The notes: generated by a model not told the origin, from the sequence alone. A stretch of DNA of 25,861 bases from CAYUFF01 sp964444075 (GCA_964444075.1 CAYUFF010000012.1:1-25861), one strand, 5' to 3'; shown: positions 6,598-14,360, counted from the first letter of the stretch. Translations and numbers: made by a program.

Positions 6598-7839
6598 ATG
6601 TGGGGAAGGCTCCTTTCCATAGCCGCCAGGAATCTGATGAAGAGGAAGCTGAGGACTTTTTTGACGGTGCTTGGCGTCGTGATAGGCGTTGCTGCGATAG
6701 TCAGCATTTCCTCATTAGGTAGCAGCTTGCAGGAAAATGTATACAAGGAGTTGATGAGGATAGGAGGCGACGTAATTCACGTGATTCCTGGAAACATAAA
6801 GCCAGGAAAGATACCAGTAGGGATGAAGGTGATTAAGCTCACGGAGAGCGACCTGCGAGAAGTTTCGAGGGTCGAAGGCGTCGAGGAAGTCTATGCGTAC
6901 TTGAGGACAAGCGGAAAGGTGAGGTACGGAAAGGAAGAAGTTTCCCTCACGATCAACGGAGTGGAGAATCCAGAAGCCTGGTCGAGGAGCGAGGCCGAGA
7001 GAATAGGGTTGGAGAGCGGAAGACTGCTGAAGGATAACGATGGGTACGTGGTCGTCCTTGGTCACGCGGTTGCTCACGAGATTTTTTCGCGAGAAATAGG
7101 GATTAACAAGAAAGTGGAAATCAACGGGAGAAAGTTCAGGGTCGTCGGCATACTCAAAAAAGCAGGCGGTTTCCTGAGCATGGTGGATAATTCGATTTAC
7201 GTTCCAGCGGATGCTGCGGTTGAAATTTCTGGAGGAAGGCTGAAGAAAGGTGAGTACTCCATGATTCTCGCGAGGGTGAGGAAGGGTTACGATATCGACG
7301 AGGTTGGCGATGAGATTGAGAAAACGTTGCTGAAATCCAGGAAGGAGAGCGAGGAAACAAAGACGTTCACGGTAATCACTCCCAAGTTTTTCCGAGAAAC
7401 CATAGGCAACATCATGGCAACGGAGAACCTATTTCTCACGGCGATAGCGGCGATCTCCTTGATAGTGGGCGGGATAGGAATCATGAACATAATGTACGTT
7501 TCTGTCGCTGAAAGGACTAGGGAGATAGGGGTGATGAAAGCTATAGGGGCTACGAACTCCACGATCTTGTTAATCTTCCTTTTTGAATCAGGGATGATAG
7601 GGTTGGTGGGCGGTTTGGTAGGAGATGCTGCGGGAGCGATACTTTCTTACGGGCTCAGCTACGCTACTTCCCAAGCCCTCGGAGAATCTCTCGTTGGAGT
7701 AGAGATGACGGTGAGCGTTAAAATCGAAACTTTGCTGCTCGGTTGCGCTTTCGGCTTCCTCGTTGGAGTAATAGCCGGCTACTTCCCAGCGAGGAGGGCT
7801 GCGAAGCTTGAGCCGGTAGAAGCTTTGAGGTATGAATGA
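6598..7839 (+). CDS. ABC transporter permease, MacB/FtsX family
   Basis: 413 residues with the family layout of one N-terminal membrane helix, a large outside domain and three C-terminal helices. The first helix is at about 19-40 after AARNLMKRKLRTFLTVLG, a MacB-type opening. The outside domain (about 45-270) contains VYAYLRTSGKVRYG and KVEINGRKFRVVGILKKAGG, typical of the MacB periplasmic core. The last part has GGIGIMNIMYVSVAERTREI, then GVMKAIGATNSTILLIF, then IAGYFPARRAAKLEPVEAL, the FtsX signature. It pairs with the ATPase at 4690 and with the secreted protein between them. The ATG follows the preceding stop by 1 nt. Confidence 0.94.
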   Translation: MWGRLLSIAARNLMKRKLRTFLTVLGVVIGVAAIVSISSLGSSLQENVYKELMRIGGDVIHVIPGNIKPGKIPVGMKVIKLTESDLREVSRVEGVEEVYAYLRTSGKVRYGKEEVSLTINGVENPEAWSRSEAERIGLESGRLLKDNDGYVVVLGHAVAHEIFSREIGINKKVEINGRKFRVVGILKKAGGFLSMVDNSIYVPADAAVEISGGRLKKGEYSMILARVRKGYDIDEVGDEIEKTLLKSRKESEETKTFTVITPKFFRETIGNIMATENLFLTAIAAISLIVGGIGIMNIMYVSVAERTREIGVMKAIGATNSTILLIFLFESGMIGLVGGLVGDAAGAILSYGLSYATSQALGESLVGVEMTVSVKIETLLLGCAFGFLVGVIAGYFPARRAAKLEPVEALRYE

Positions 7840-7955
7840 TTCCAGCTTCAAACGAGTTTCTTTCCCTCTTTCCGTTACTTAACGTCGCATAACGTTACGT
7901 ATCGGTAAAAAGTTACGAGTTTGAGTTTCAACTATCGTTTTCACCCTCCACGAAG
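7840..7955. other. Convergent AT-rich spacer
   Basis: A 116-nt gap between two converging genes. It holds T-rich runs (GTTTCTTTCCCTCTTTCCG on the plus strand) and a region with several AACGT/ACGTT short inverted repeats near 7880-7903. It probably carries the 3' ends of both transcripts. No RNA gene or ORF is seen. Confidence 0.4.
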
Positions 7956-9068
7956 TCACACAAGGATGTGAACGTTGCCTATCCTCACGTTTTCTAGCCC
8001 GCACCTTTTCGCCGCCTCGTAACATTCCCGAGCCAGCTTTTTGCTTGTGAATGGTAAGTCTGTGAGTAAAAAGTCTGGATGGAAGCCCAGCAAGCTGTAT
8101 GGTATCCTCGCGTCCAAAGAAGAGATGAACTTTGAAATCTTCCTAACCTCTTCCACGGTTACGTAACCCGGTATCAGGAGCGTACTAGCATGGAGGAAAG
8201 GAACCTCTTCGCGTTGAGAATGAAGCCTCGCGAGCTTCTCGAAATTCTTGTAGGTAACCTTGTTGCTAACTCCTGTTAACGCCATGTTTAGCTCCTCGTG
8301 GAAGAACTTCAGGTCAAATTTTATGCAGCCTCCGGACTCGAAAGAGATTTTCGCAAACCTTTTTAGCAAAGGCCAGGCGAGGTTTCCGTTGGTTTCCAGA
8401 CAAACTCTTAGGATCCTTCCTTCCTCCTTGGCTCTTTCGTAAGCTAGTTTTGATACCTCGATTGCATGCGCTAGCTGAGGTCCTGGATCCCCTCCGAAGA
8501 AGCAGATGCAGCTTACCCTTTCGTGAACCTTCTCCGCGAGCTCTTCAGCCGAGATTATAGGATGGAATGCTGAAAGGTTTTCCCTGAAATGCCAGTTTTG
8601 GCAGAAAAGGCAGTTGAAGTTGCAAGCCCCGTAGAAAACGGCGAGGTTGTAATATCCATACTCAGGTCCTCGCGTGTACGAAAATTTCGGATATCCTTTT
8701 CCTGTCCCTGCCGGACAAATCCACGAGGCTACGCAGTTGGTGACGTGGGGATCGTAGTAGTATTCGCACAACCCTTTCTCAGGAGTTCCAGCAATCCTAA
8801 CAAGCTTTCCGTTCTCGTTCTTCACCAAGCCACAAAATCCAAGCTTTCCCTCGGGAATTTTACATTCGTTCCCGCAACCTTTACATTGCACGCCCTTTTC
8901 GTCGCGCGGAACTCTTTGCGGCAAGCCGAACCTTTTCCTACTCTCCTCATGAACCCTTTCAACGATCGGCTTTACATCTTCCCATCGCTCCAAGATGCAT
9001 TCCCTGCAAACTCCTATTACCGAAGAAATTTCGGGAGAAGACCTTCCACAAACCTTGCAAGTTTCCAT
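7956..9068 (-). CDS. Radical SAM protein, PflA-like (COG1180-type)
   Basis: 370 residues. The radical SAM motif is C149-x3-C153-x2-C156 in FYGACNFNCLFCQNW, which binds the 4Fe-4S cluster that cleaves S-adenosylmethionine. CFFGGDPGPQ matches the family's GGEP-like SAM-contact motif and LRVCLETNGNLAW a later strand, as in pyruvate-formate-lyase activase relatives. Before the barrel lie two further cysteine groups: CKVC/CREC (4-7, 21-24) like a zinc ribbon, and CKGCGNEC with C79 (62-79). ATG 9068 is chosen over longer in-frame extensions because this begins at METCKVC and a TATA-like AAAATATTTT (9093-9102) lies 25-34 nt upstream. The substrate is unknown; a role as glycyl-radical activase is not demonstrated by context. 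It is divergent from NnrD. Confidence 0.88.
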   Translation of the reverse strand: METCKVCGRSSPEISSVIGVCRECILERWEDVKPIVERVHEESRKRFGLPQRVPRDEKGVQCKGCGNECKIPEGKLGFCGLVKNENGKLVRIAGTPEKGLCEYYYDPHVTNCVASWICPAGTGKGYPKFSYTRGPEYGYYNLAVFYGACNFNCLFCQNWHFRENLSAFHPIISAEELAEKVHERVSCICFFGGDPGPQLAHAIEVSKLAYERAKEEGRILRVCLETNGNLAWPLLKRFAKISFESGGCIKFDLKFFHEELNMALTGVSNKVTYKNFEKLARLHSQREEVPFLHASTLLIPGYVTVEEVRKISKFISSLDARIPYSLLGFHPDFLLTDLPFTSKKLARECYEAAKRCGLENVRIGNVHILV

Positions 9069-9092
9069 GAGTTTAAGTTGTCGCGGAGCGGA

Positions 9093-9102
9093 AAAATATT
9101 TT
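9093..9102. promoter_or_regulatory. Symmetric TATA-like element between divergent genes
   Basis: AAAATATTTT is a perfect palindrome, 25-34 nt from ATG 9068 (reverse strand) and 30-39 nt from ATG 9132 (forward strand). It can serve both divergent genes, and it supports ATG 9132 over ATG 9114 for the forward gene. Confidence 0.45.
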
Positions 9103-9131
9103 GAGTAGCGAGCATGCGCGGAACCAAAAAA

Positions 9132-9968
9132 ATGCTGAGGAAAATCTACGTGAAGAGGGAAAGGTGGTGCCGTAAGTACGATTACGGTCATCTGCTCGTC
9201 GTCGGAGGAAGCGAACACTACTCTGGCTCGCCAGCTTTGAACGCACTCGCTGCGTTGAGAGCGGGAGTAGACCTCGTTACCGTAGTCGCTCCCAGGAGAG
9301 CCGCTGATATAGTGGCGAGCTTCAAACCAGACCTTATCTCTTATCCTTTGGATTGCAAATACTTTTCGCCGAAAAATTTGAGGGAAGTCCTGAAGCTTGC
9401 TGAAGGAAAGACCGCAGTGGTAATAGGAGGTGGAATGACGAGGAGAAGCGAGGTTAAGGAGTTCATCCTTAAGTTTTTGGAGGCGATCGACATACCATGC
9501 GTAGTCGATGCCGACGCCATCCAGGCGTTAGCGGAAAGAAAAGAGATTGCGAAAGGCAAGGAGATTTTGATAACTCCGCATGCCTACGAATTCCTCGTAC
9601 TTTCTGGAATCGAGGTGGGAAACGAGTTGAAAAGAAGGGTCGAAGCGGTGAAAAACCTTGCGAGAGAGTTGGAAGTAACCATCCTCCTCAAAGGTCACGT
9701 CGACGTGATTTCTGATGGAAAGAGAGTAGTGCTCAACAAAACAGGCTCTCCGCTAATGACTAAGGGAGGGACCGGCGATACTCTAGCTGGTATATGCGGC
9801 TGTTATTTAGCGAGAGGTGCTAAACCTTTCGAGGCAGCTTGCTGCGGAGCTTTCGTCAACGGGTTGGCCGGCGAGCTCGCTTCGAAAAAGCGTGATGAAG
9901 GAGTTATGGCTAGCGATTTGATAGAAGAGATACCCAACGCTGTCAAAAGAGCGTTAGGACTAAATTAG
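9132..9968 (+). CDS. nnrD: ADP/ATP-dependent NAD(P)H-hydrate dehydratase
   Basis: A ribokinase-fold enzyme that repairs hydrated NADH and NADPH (NADHX/NADPHX) using a nucleoside phosphate. Recognised by YGHLLVVGGSEHYSGSPALNA at the N-terminus, VVIGGGM and VVDADAIQAL in the middle, LITPHAYEFLVLSGI, ILLKGHVDVI, and the catalytic/anion-hole motif GGTGDTLAGICG near the C-terminus with its Asp. At about 278 residues it is the dehydratase domain alone; the epimerase domain (NnrE), often fused in other organisms, is not attached here. ATG 9132 fits the divergent promoter best; ATG 9114 would add six residues. The 3' end overlaps the converging gene at 9960 by 9 nt. Confidence 0.92.
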   Translation: MLRKIYVKRERWCRKYDYGHLLVVGGSEHYSGSPALNALAALRAGVDLVTVVAPRRAADIVASFKPDLISYPLDCKYFSPKNLREVLKLAEGKTAVVIGGGMTRRSEVKEFILKFLEAIDIPCVVDADAIQALAERKEIAKGKEILITPHAYEFLVLSGIEVGNELKRRVEAVKNLARELEVTILLKGHVDVISDGKRVVLNKTGSPLMTKGGTGDTLAGICGCYLARGAKPFEAACCGAFVNGLAGELASKKRDEGVMASDLIEEIPNAVKRALGLN

Positions 9969-10268
9969 AATGTACAAAAAGCGTAGGAATTTCTCGTGTG
10001 CTATTTCCATTTCATCTTGGAGTAGATACAAGTTGTTAATCACGCGATTCACGCTAACATCCCTTTTTCTTGTATCTACGAAACGTGTATAAGCGAAAAT
10101 TATTTCGCTACCACTTCTCTTGTGAGTGTTTATCCCAATCTCTCCATAATAATCTTCGTGCCCTTCAGAGAGTCGACGAATTCTCTCATCTACCTTCGCA
10201 AAACATTCCTTCACACCTTTTTCCGCGTCTTTCTTCATTTTTTCTGGCCACCACCAATAAACTTCCAT
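9960..10268 (-). CDS. Small conserved-looking hypothetical protein
   Basis: 102 residues, opening MEVYWWWPEK, with an aromatic N-terminus, a charged helical middle (KVDERIRRLSEG), GEIGINTHKRSGSEIIFAYTRFVD and a helical C-terminus (INNLYLLQDEMEIAHEKFLRFL). No signal peptide or membrane helix is clear. It overlaps the converging NnrD gene by 9 nt at its 3' end. An AT-rich GTTATTA about 25 nt before ATG 10268 could be its promoter. Amino-acid composition is protein-like, not that of a shadow frame, but I do not recognise the family. Confidence 0.55.
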   Translation of the reverse strand: MEVYWWWPEKMKKDAEKGVKECFAKVDERIRRLSEGHEDYYGEIGINTHKRSGSEIIFAYTRFVDTRKRDVSVNRVINNLYLLQDEMEIAHEKFLRFLYILI

Positions 10269-10382
10269 ACCATCTTCAATACGCCTCGTAATAACTATGA
10301 GGGACAGGAAGAAGAGGGCTCAAAAGGTTGCGAGGCTTTAATGAGTTGATCACCTCGTGAATTACTTGATTCTCAATCGAAA

Positions 10383-10391
10383 CTTTTTAAG
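10383..10391 (+). promoter_or_regulatory. TATA-like box of adhesin-like gene
   Basis: CTTTTTAAG lies 22-30 nt before ATG 10413. No Shine-Dalgarno sequence precedes the ATG, consistent with a leaderless transcript. Confidence 0.45.
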
Positions 10392-10412
10392 AGTTAAGGG
10401 AAATCTTAATTA

Positions 10413-12023
10413 ATGCCTACCTCTCCTTTCGAGCACAAGTTGGTACCTGCCATTGTGGTAGCCCTCCTCTTGGCCGTAGCCTACCAAGCCTGCGCTGGTT
10501 ACTTGCTTTCTCCCCAGGGAACGGGCCTGCGATACCCCAACCCAGGTCATCATCCAGGAGAAATAGGTCCGGGAATTTTCAACTGCTCCGGAGCTATAAA
10601 CTGCTTCTGGAAGTTTCCCGCGAAGGTAATAATAGAGGGGATTTTGAATTTGACCGGGCATGATATTGTTGGGGTTAATAAAGTGAGTGCCAGTGAAGTT
10701 TGTATTGGTGGTGATTGTAGGAGTGGTTGGCCTTCCCAACCATCCATCTTTTCCTCCTATGTGTGGAAATACAGAAAAGCTGTAACTATTCAGGAAAACT
10801 CTGGAAATAATTTGGATGGCTATCAAATTTTACTAACGTTAGATACACGCACTTTAATCAATGAGGGAAAAATGCGAAAAGATTGTGCAGACATAAGGAT
10901 TGTGGATGAAAACGGAAATTACCTTCCGTATTGGGTAGAATCTGGGTGTGGAGGAACAAATACCAGAATTTGGATTAAGATGCCCCACCTCACCCCTTAC
11001 GAGAGCAAAACTTTGTACGTGTACTATGGTAATCCTAAAGCTCACTCACTTTCTTCTAGGGACAGCGTTTTTCACCATATCTACCAAACATTTTCTGCTC
11101 AAGGAGGTGATATAGGTAGCGGATTAACCGTAAATTCTGGTGTGAGAGACCTTCCTGACCCTTCTGTCTGGGAACCATACAAGGTGTATGTGGACGTGTA
11201 TGCGGGGATTGTTCAGGATTCACCATATTCTTTTACCATGAAAATCGTTTATGACGGTGGTTCCCTCGAAAGGGCATATTCGCTTTCACGTGACCACCTT
11301 TTCGCTAGCTGGCCGGGTTGCAGCAAAAAGATAAAGATGAACCCTAACCCCATAGATATCACCAGCGACGTGAACAACAAACACAACATCAGTTTTAAAT
11401 TCATCTATTCTGCATACAATAGGTATGGTGGTTGTAGTGGTTCTTTTTCTGTCTACCTCAACGGATATTACAAAAAAAGAGCAGTTAGTCCACCACCAAA
11501 CGTTTCTTGGGGTACTGAACAACCCGGAAACTTTACTCTCGAGGATCCGCAAAAACTGGAAAATATAGCAACGGGTGTCTTAATGTCTTTCGACCACATT
11601 TATGGAAATTACGAAGCTTGGAAAGATGAAAACCCATCCACAGGGATATCAACTCTCCGTTGGTATGGGAACGGCTTTTTAACTTTCGATTTAGGAGAAT
11701 GGATAGACTTAGGAATACTCCGTCTCCGTGGAAGCGGTTGTATAAGAGCAGGAGGATGTGATTCTGGAGAGTACATCCAAGCTTTGATCGAAGTGTACGT
11801 GAGTTCTGATGGCTCTCACTGGACTCTCTTGGAAAGTATAAAAGGACCGAAAGTGTTCTGTGGGGGTGGTTGGCAAAGTTGTGTCTCTTCAACTAATAAA
11901 GTGTGGTGGGCTTCCAATTTTAGGTACGTGAAGGTAGTTTTGGGTGGATCCGGAAACATGTGGATGCGAAAACATTACGGAAGTTTGTCTGAATTAGAAG
12001 TTTTGAAAGTTAAGATGACTTAA
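10413..12023 (+). CDS. Secreted DUF2341 / discoidin-like adhesin
   Basis: 536 residues. A signal peptide covers about residues 9-30 (LVPAIVVALLLAVAYQACAG). Residues 61-108 form a module (NCFWKFPAKVIIEGILNLTG, ending CIGGDCRSGWPS) that resembles the beta-repeat tip modules of PilV/tail-fibre-type proteins and recurs in the next gene. Residues about 118-210 match DUF2341 (VWKYRKAVTI, DGYQILLTLDT, DCADIRIVDENG, LPYWVESGC, LYVYYGNPKA), a concanavalin-like fold. Residues about 375-532 look discoidin-like (F5/8 type C): WYGNGFLTFDLGEWIDLG, VYVSSDGSHWTLLESIKG, RYVKVVLGGSG. The gene is clearly AT-richer than its neighbours. I infer a glycan- or surface-binding extracellular protein; ligand unknown. 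Confidence 0.78.
   Translation: MPTSPFEHKLVPAIVVALLLAVAYQACAGYLLSPQGTGLRYPNPGHHPGEIGPGIFNCSGAINCFWKFPAKVIIEGILNLTGHDIVGVNKVSASEVCIGGDCRSGWPSQPSIFSSYVWKYRKAVTIQENSGNNLDGYQILLTLDTRTLINEGKMRKDCADIRIVDENGNYLPYWVESGCGGTNTRIWIKMPHLTPYESKTLYVYYGNPKAHSLSSRDSVFHHIYQTFSAQGGDIGSGLTVNSGVRDLPDPSVWEPYKVYVDVYAGIVQDSPYSFTMKIVYDGGSLERAYSLSRDHLFASWPGCSKKIKMNPNPIDITSDVNNKHNISFKFIYSAYNRYGGCSGSFSVYLNGYYKKRAVSPPPNVSWGTEQPGNFTLEDPQKLENIATGVLMSFDHIYGNYEAWKDENPSTGISTLRWYGNGFLTFDLGEWIDLGILRLRGSGCIRAGGCDSGEYIQALIEVYVSSDGSHWTLLESIKGPKVFCGGGWQSCVSSTNKVWWASNFRYVKVVLGGSGNMWMRKHYGSLSELEVLKVKMT
10599..10735 (+). repeat. Shared adhesin module, copy 1
   Basis: Encodes NCFWKFPAKV through CRSGWPS in the first adhesin gene. Its first 29 nt (10599-10627, beginning AACTGCTTCTGGAAG) are identical to 12222-12250; beyond that the copies differ mostly at third codon positions. 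Confidence 0.85.
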
Positions 12024-12049
12024 CCTTACAGTTTGAATTGTTTCGAAAA

Positions 12050-12066
12050 ACTTTTTTTGATTTTTG
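12050..12066 (+). terminator. T-rich transcription terminator
   Basis: About 27 nt after the adhesin stop there is a T7 run (12052-12058) and then a T5 run (12061-12065). Archaeal termination commonly occurs at such oligo-T tracts. Inferred from composition only. Confidence 0.45.
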
Positions 12067-12121
12067 TGAGCTTGATTACGGAGTTTGTCTTCAACCCTAC
12101 TACCTTGAATTCAGGATGAGC

Positions 12122-12130
12122 TTTTAATAT
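12122..12130 (+). promoter_or_regulatory. TATA-like box upstream of truncated adhesin copy
   Basis: TTTTAATAT lies 43-51 nt before ATG 12173. That ATG opens a frame (MKATTTSSFFLQG) that runs out of frame with the downstream adhesin module, consistent with a former 5' end now frameshifted. Function today is uncertain. Confidence 0.3.
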
Positions 12131-12221
12131 CAAAATATCTGTTGTTGATTGTATTTTTCCGCTCCAGAAGAGATGAAGGCAACTACAACATCTTCCTTCT
12201 TCTTACAAGGTCTGTGTTGCC

Positions 12222-12403
12222 AACTGCTTCTGGAAGTTTCCCGCGAAGGTGATAGTAGAGGGGATTCTGAACTTGACAGGGCATGATATACTCGGGGTCG
12301 GCAAGGTATACGCGGAAAAAGTTGAGGTGGACGAGGTAGAGGCCGGTAGGGTGAACGCTAGCGAGGTTTGTATCGGTGGAGATTGTAGGAGTGGGTGGCC
12401 TTC
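12222..12403 (+). repeat. Shared adhesin module, copy 2
   Basis: Encodes the same NCFWKFPAKV to CRSGWPS module as 10599-10735, with about 14 extra residues in the middle (YAEKVEVDEVEAGRV) that look like another heptad of the beta-repeat. The first 29 nt are identical to copy 1. Confidence 0.85.
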
Positions 12404-13178
12404 TAATGTAAGCGATTTTTATGGTGCGTGCATCGACACTGTCAATTTTAGGGTGTTGCAACCTCCCAAAGAGGGTGGGTGCGACGACGATGGGGACACG
12501 TACGTAGATTGTACAGCGTTCAGAGAACCCTCGCCATACAGAGACTTGAACGACCGCGTGAAAGATGGTTCTCCGTGTTTTTGGAGCGATTGTGACGACG
12601 GGGGAGATACGAACGACTGGTGTAAACCGCCTCCTCGGAGAACGAGTTTCACGACGAACGGAAACATAGAGGATAGTGTTGGGGACAATTCTAGCGTATA
12701 TTGGCAGTGGTGCATCTCACACAACACCGATTACGATCCGGACGGCGACACCCCTAACGACGGTACCGATGATGCCTCTTGCGTTTGTGCTTATGAATTT
12801 GGCCCGGGTTGGCATTTTTGTTCCCCAGGTGAGATCGCGAAATGTGCCGGAGATCCTGCGTGTCGGAGAGTAATAACAATAATCGGATGGATTTGTTATG
12901 GGGGACTTAGGATCACTTCACCAGAAGGGTGGATCAATGGAGGTAGGATCTCTAGATTTAGCGTTGACAGATGTCAACACGGCTATAGAGTGCCATCGGA
13001 GGGTTATAGCGTGAGGTATTGGCCTTGGACGTGCGATGCGAACGTATGCAGCGACGGGCATCCCTACGGGCTATCCACGAATGGGTATAAGGAAATACAG
13101 GTCAACTATATGTGTGGTGTATCTTACGTGGATACCACGTGCGATACTGTACTACCTATTTGGTGCTGCCCGCCCTGA
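12249..13178 (+). CDS. Cys/Asp-rich adhesin-like protein lacking its 5' end
   Basis: The open frame gives 309 residues from GTG 12249, but homology to the previous gene begins further upstream (NCFWKFPAK, from 12222) and the same frame has a stop at 12174, leaving no signal peptide. A signal-like ATG at 12173 is in another frame. So the gene is either a 5'-truncated/frameshifted copy or a silent cassette, or it has an unusual start. After the shared module the protein is unlike its neighbour: very Cys-rich, with Asp-rich loops (CDDDGDTYVDC, DCDDGGDTNDWC, DYDPDGDTPNDGTDD) resembling calcium-binding thrombospondin-3-type motifs, and a Trp/Cys-rich end (GWHFCSPGEIAKC, LPIWCCPP). It is likely extracellular by analogy. 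Function unknown. Confidence 0.6.
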   Translation: MIVEGILNLTGHDILGVGKVYAEKVEVDEVEAGRVNASEVCIGGDCRSGWPSNVSDFYGACIDTVNFRVLQPPKEGGCDDDGDTYVDCTAFREPSPYRDLNDRVKDGSPCFWSDCDDGGDTNDWCKPPPRRTSFTTNGNIEDSVGDNSSVYWQWCISHNTDYDPDGDTPNDGTDDASCVCAYEFGPGWHFCSPGEIAKCAGDPACRRVITIIGWICYGGLRITSPEGWINGGRISRFSVDRCQHGYRVPSEGYSVRYWPWTCDANVCSDGHPYGLSTNGYKEIQVNYMCGVSYVDTTCDTVLPIWCCPP

Positions 13179-13298
13179 ACCCGACGATACTACAAGAGCA
13201 TTCGGTCCGTTAGGAGGTAGGAGGGAAGTAGGAAACCCCAGAGTGGAGGGACAACCGGAAAAGGCTTGAAGTAATTGAGCTCCGACTGGACGTGAAAA

Positions 13299-13307
13299 AT
13301 TTTTAAA
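13299..13307 (+). promoter_or_regulatory. TATA-like box of ribosomal protein operon
   Basis: ATTTTTAAA lies 26-34 nt upstream of ATG 13333, the expected position for a leaderless or near-leaderless ribosomal operon transcript. Confidence 0.55.
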
Positions 13308-13332
13308 GTCCTTAAGGGGGAATAATGATAGT

Positions 13333-13890
13333 ATGGGCGTAACGAGAGTGAAGGATGAAGCCAGGGAAAGGGAGAAGGAGGAGAAAAGGAGGGAAAGGAA
13401 AGAAAGGATAAAAGGGAAGGTTAAGGAAGAGCCGAAGGCGATAGTGAGGGTTGCCGAAACAAACTTGGATGCTAACAAAAGGCTCATCCACGCACTGAGA
13501 GGGATTAAGGGCATCTCGTTCGCGATGGCAAAAGCGGTATGCGTCGCCGGCGGCTTCGACCCGCACAGGAAGCTCGGTGAACTGTCTCCACAAGAAATCG
13601 AGAAGCTGGAAGACGTGATCAGGAACCCGTTAAACTACGGGATCCCTCCTTGGATGCTAAACAGGAGGAGGGACGTGGAAACAGGAAAGGACATGCACCT
13701 CACAGGGTCCCAAGTAGACATCGTGATGAAGATGGACGTTCAAAGGCTGATCAACCTGAAAACGTGGCACGGGATGAGGCACGCGTTGGGATTGCCCGTA
13801 AGGGGGCAGAAAACGAGGAGCCACTTCAGGAAAGGTAGGACGGTCGGCGTTATGAGAAAAGCCGCCAAGCTTTTGGGTAAGGGTGGTTGA
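13333..13890 (+). CDS. rps13: Small-subunit ribosomal protein uS13
   Basis: 185 residues. The uS13 core starts near residue 35 (AIVRVAETNLDANKRLIHAL, then RGIKGISFAMAKAV) and contains the helix-two-turns-helix region and the typical C-terminus WHGMRHALGLPVRGQKTRSH with basic tail RKAAKLLGKGG. It binds 16S rRNA in the head of the 30S subunit and contacts the large subunit and P-site tRNA. It carries an extra N-terminal arm of about 34 residues rich in Arg, Lys and Glu (EREKEEKRRERKERIKGK), which ordinary archaeal uS13 lacks. It is followed by uS4 with an overlap or near overlap, and by uS11, the conserved archaeal order. Confidence 0.96.
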   Translation: MGVTRVKDEAREREKEEKRRERKERIKGKVKEEPKAIVRVAETNLDANKRLIHALRGIKGISFAMAKAVCVAGGFDPHRKLGELSPQEIEKLEDVIRNPLNYGIPPWMLNRRRDVETGKDMHLTGSQVDIVMKMDVQRLINLKTWHGMRHALGLPVRGQKTRSHFRKGRTVGVMRKAAKLLGKGG

Positions 13891-13891
13891 A

Positions 13892-14353
13892 GTGAAGAGG
13901 CAACGGAAGAAGTACGAAACCCCGAAGAAGCCCTGGGACAAACAAAGGATAGAGAGGGAGAAGAAGTTGTTGAAAGAGTACGGGTTGAGGAGGAAGAGGG
14001 AGATTTGGAGGGCGGAGGCTCTGCTAAGGAAGTACAGGAGGATAGCCCGTGAACTCAACGCGAGGCCGGACGAGGAGAGGGAAAAGCAGCTCTTCGCGAA
14101 GCTCAAGAAGCTGGGGATACTCGCTAGCGAGAACGCGACGCTCGACGACGTGTTGAGCCTGACCGTCGAGAGTTTCTTGGAGAGGAGGTTGCAGACTTTG
14201 GTCTACAGGAAGGGCCTGGCAAACACGCCCAAGCATGCTAGGCAGTTGATCGTCCACGGTAAGGTCTTCATCGGCGATAGGAAAGTTCCGTTTCCGAGCT
14301 ACCTGGTCCCGGTCGATGAGGAAGGTAAGATTAGGGTGGTAACGGAGGGGTGA
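13892..14353 (+). CDS. rps4: Small-subunit ribosomal protein uS4
   Basis: About 153 residues. Opens KRQRKKYETPKKPWDKQRIE and continues LLKEYGLRRKREIWRAEALL, matching archaeal uS4. An S4 RNA-binding domain follows: FLERRLQTLVYRKGLANTPK, then ARQLIVHGKVFIGDRKV. It is a primary 16S rRNA binder that nucleates 30S body assembly. GTG 13892 is chosen because GGGTGGT (13881-13887), inside the end of the uS13 gene, is correctly spaced 4 nt away; GTG 13883 is also in frame but would overlap that site. Ends 7 nt before the uS11 ATG, so the three genes are one operon. Confidence 0.95.
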   Translation: MKRQRKKYETPKKPWDKQRIEREKKLLKEYGLRRKREIWRAEALLRKYRRIARELNARPDEEREKQLFAKLKKLGILASENATLDDVLSLTVESFLERRLQTLVYRKGLANTPKHARQLIVHGKVFIGDRKVPFPSYLVPVDEEGKIRVVTEG

Positions 14354-14360
14354 AGGAACG

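Noticed and set aside
12173..12286. Independent small gene starting at ATG 12173
   Set aside because: It overlaps the adhesin module in a frame whose sequence is not protein-like, so it is better read as the frameshifted former start of the truncated adhesin.
13036..13269. Open frame over the end of the truncated adhesin gene
   Set aside because: Composition is that of a shadow frame and it lacks a plausible start signal.
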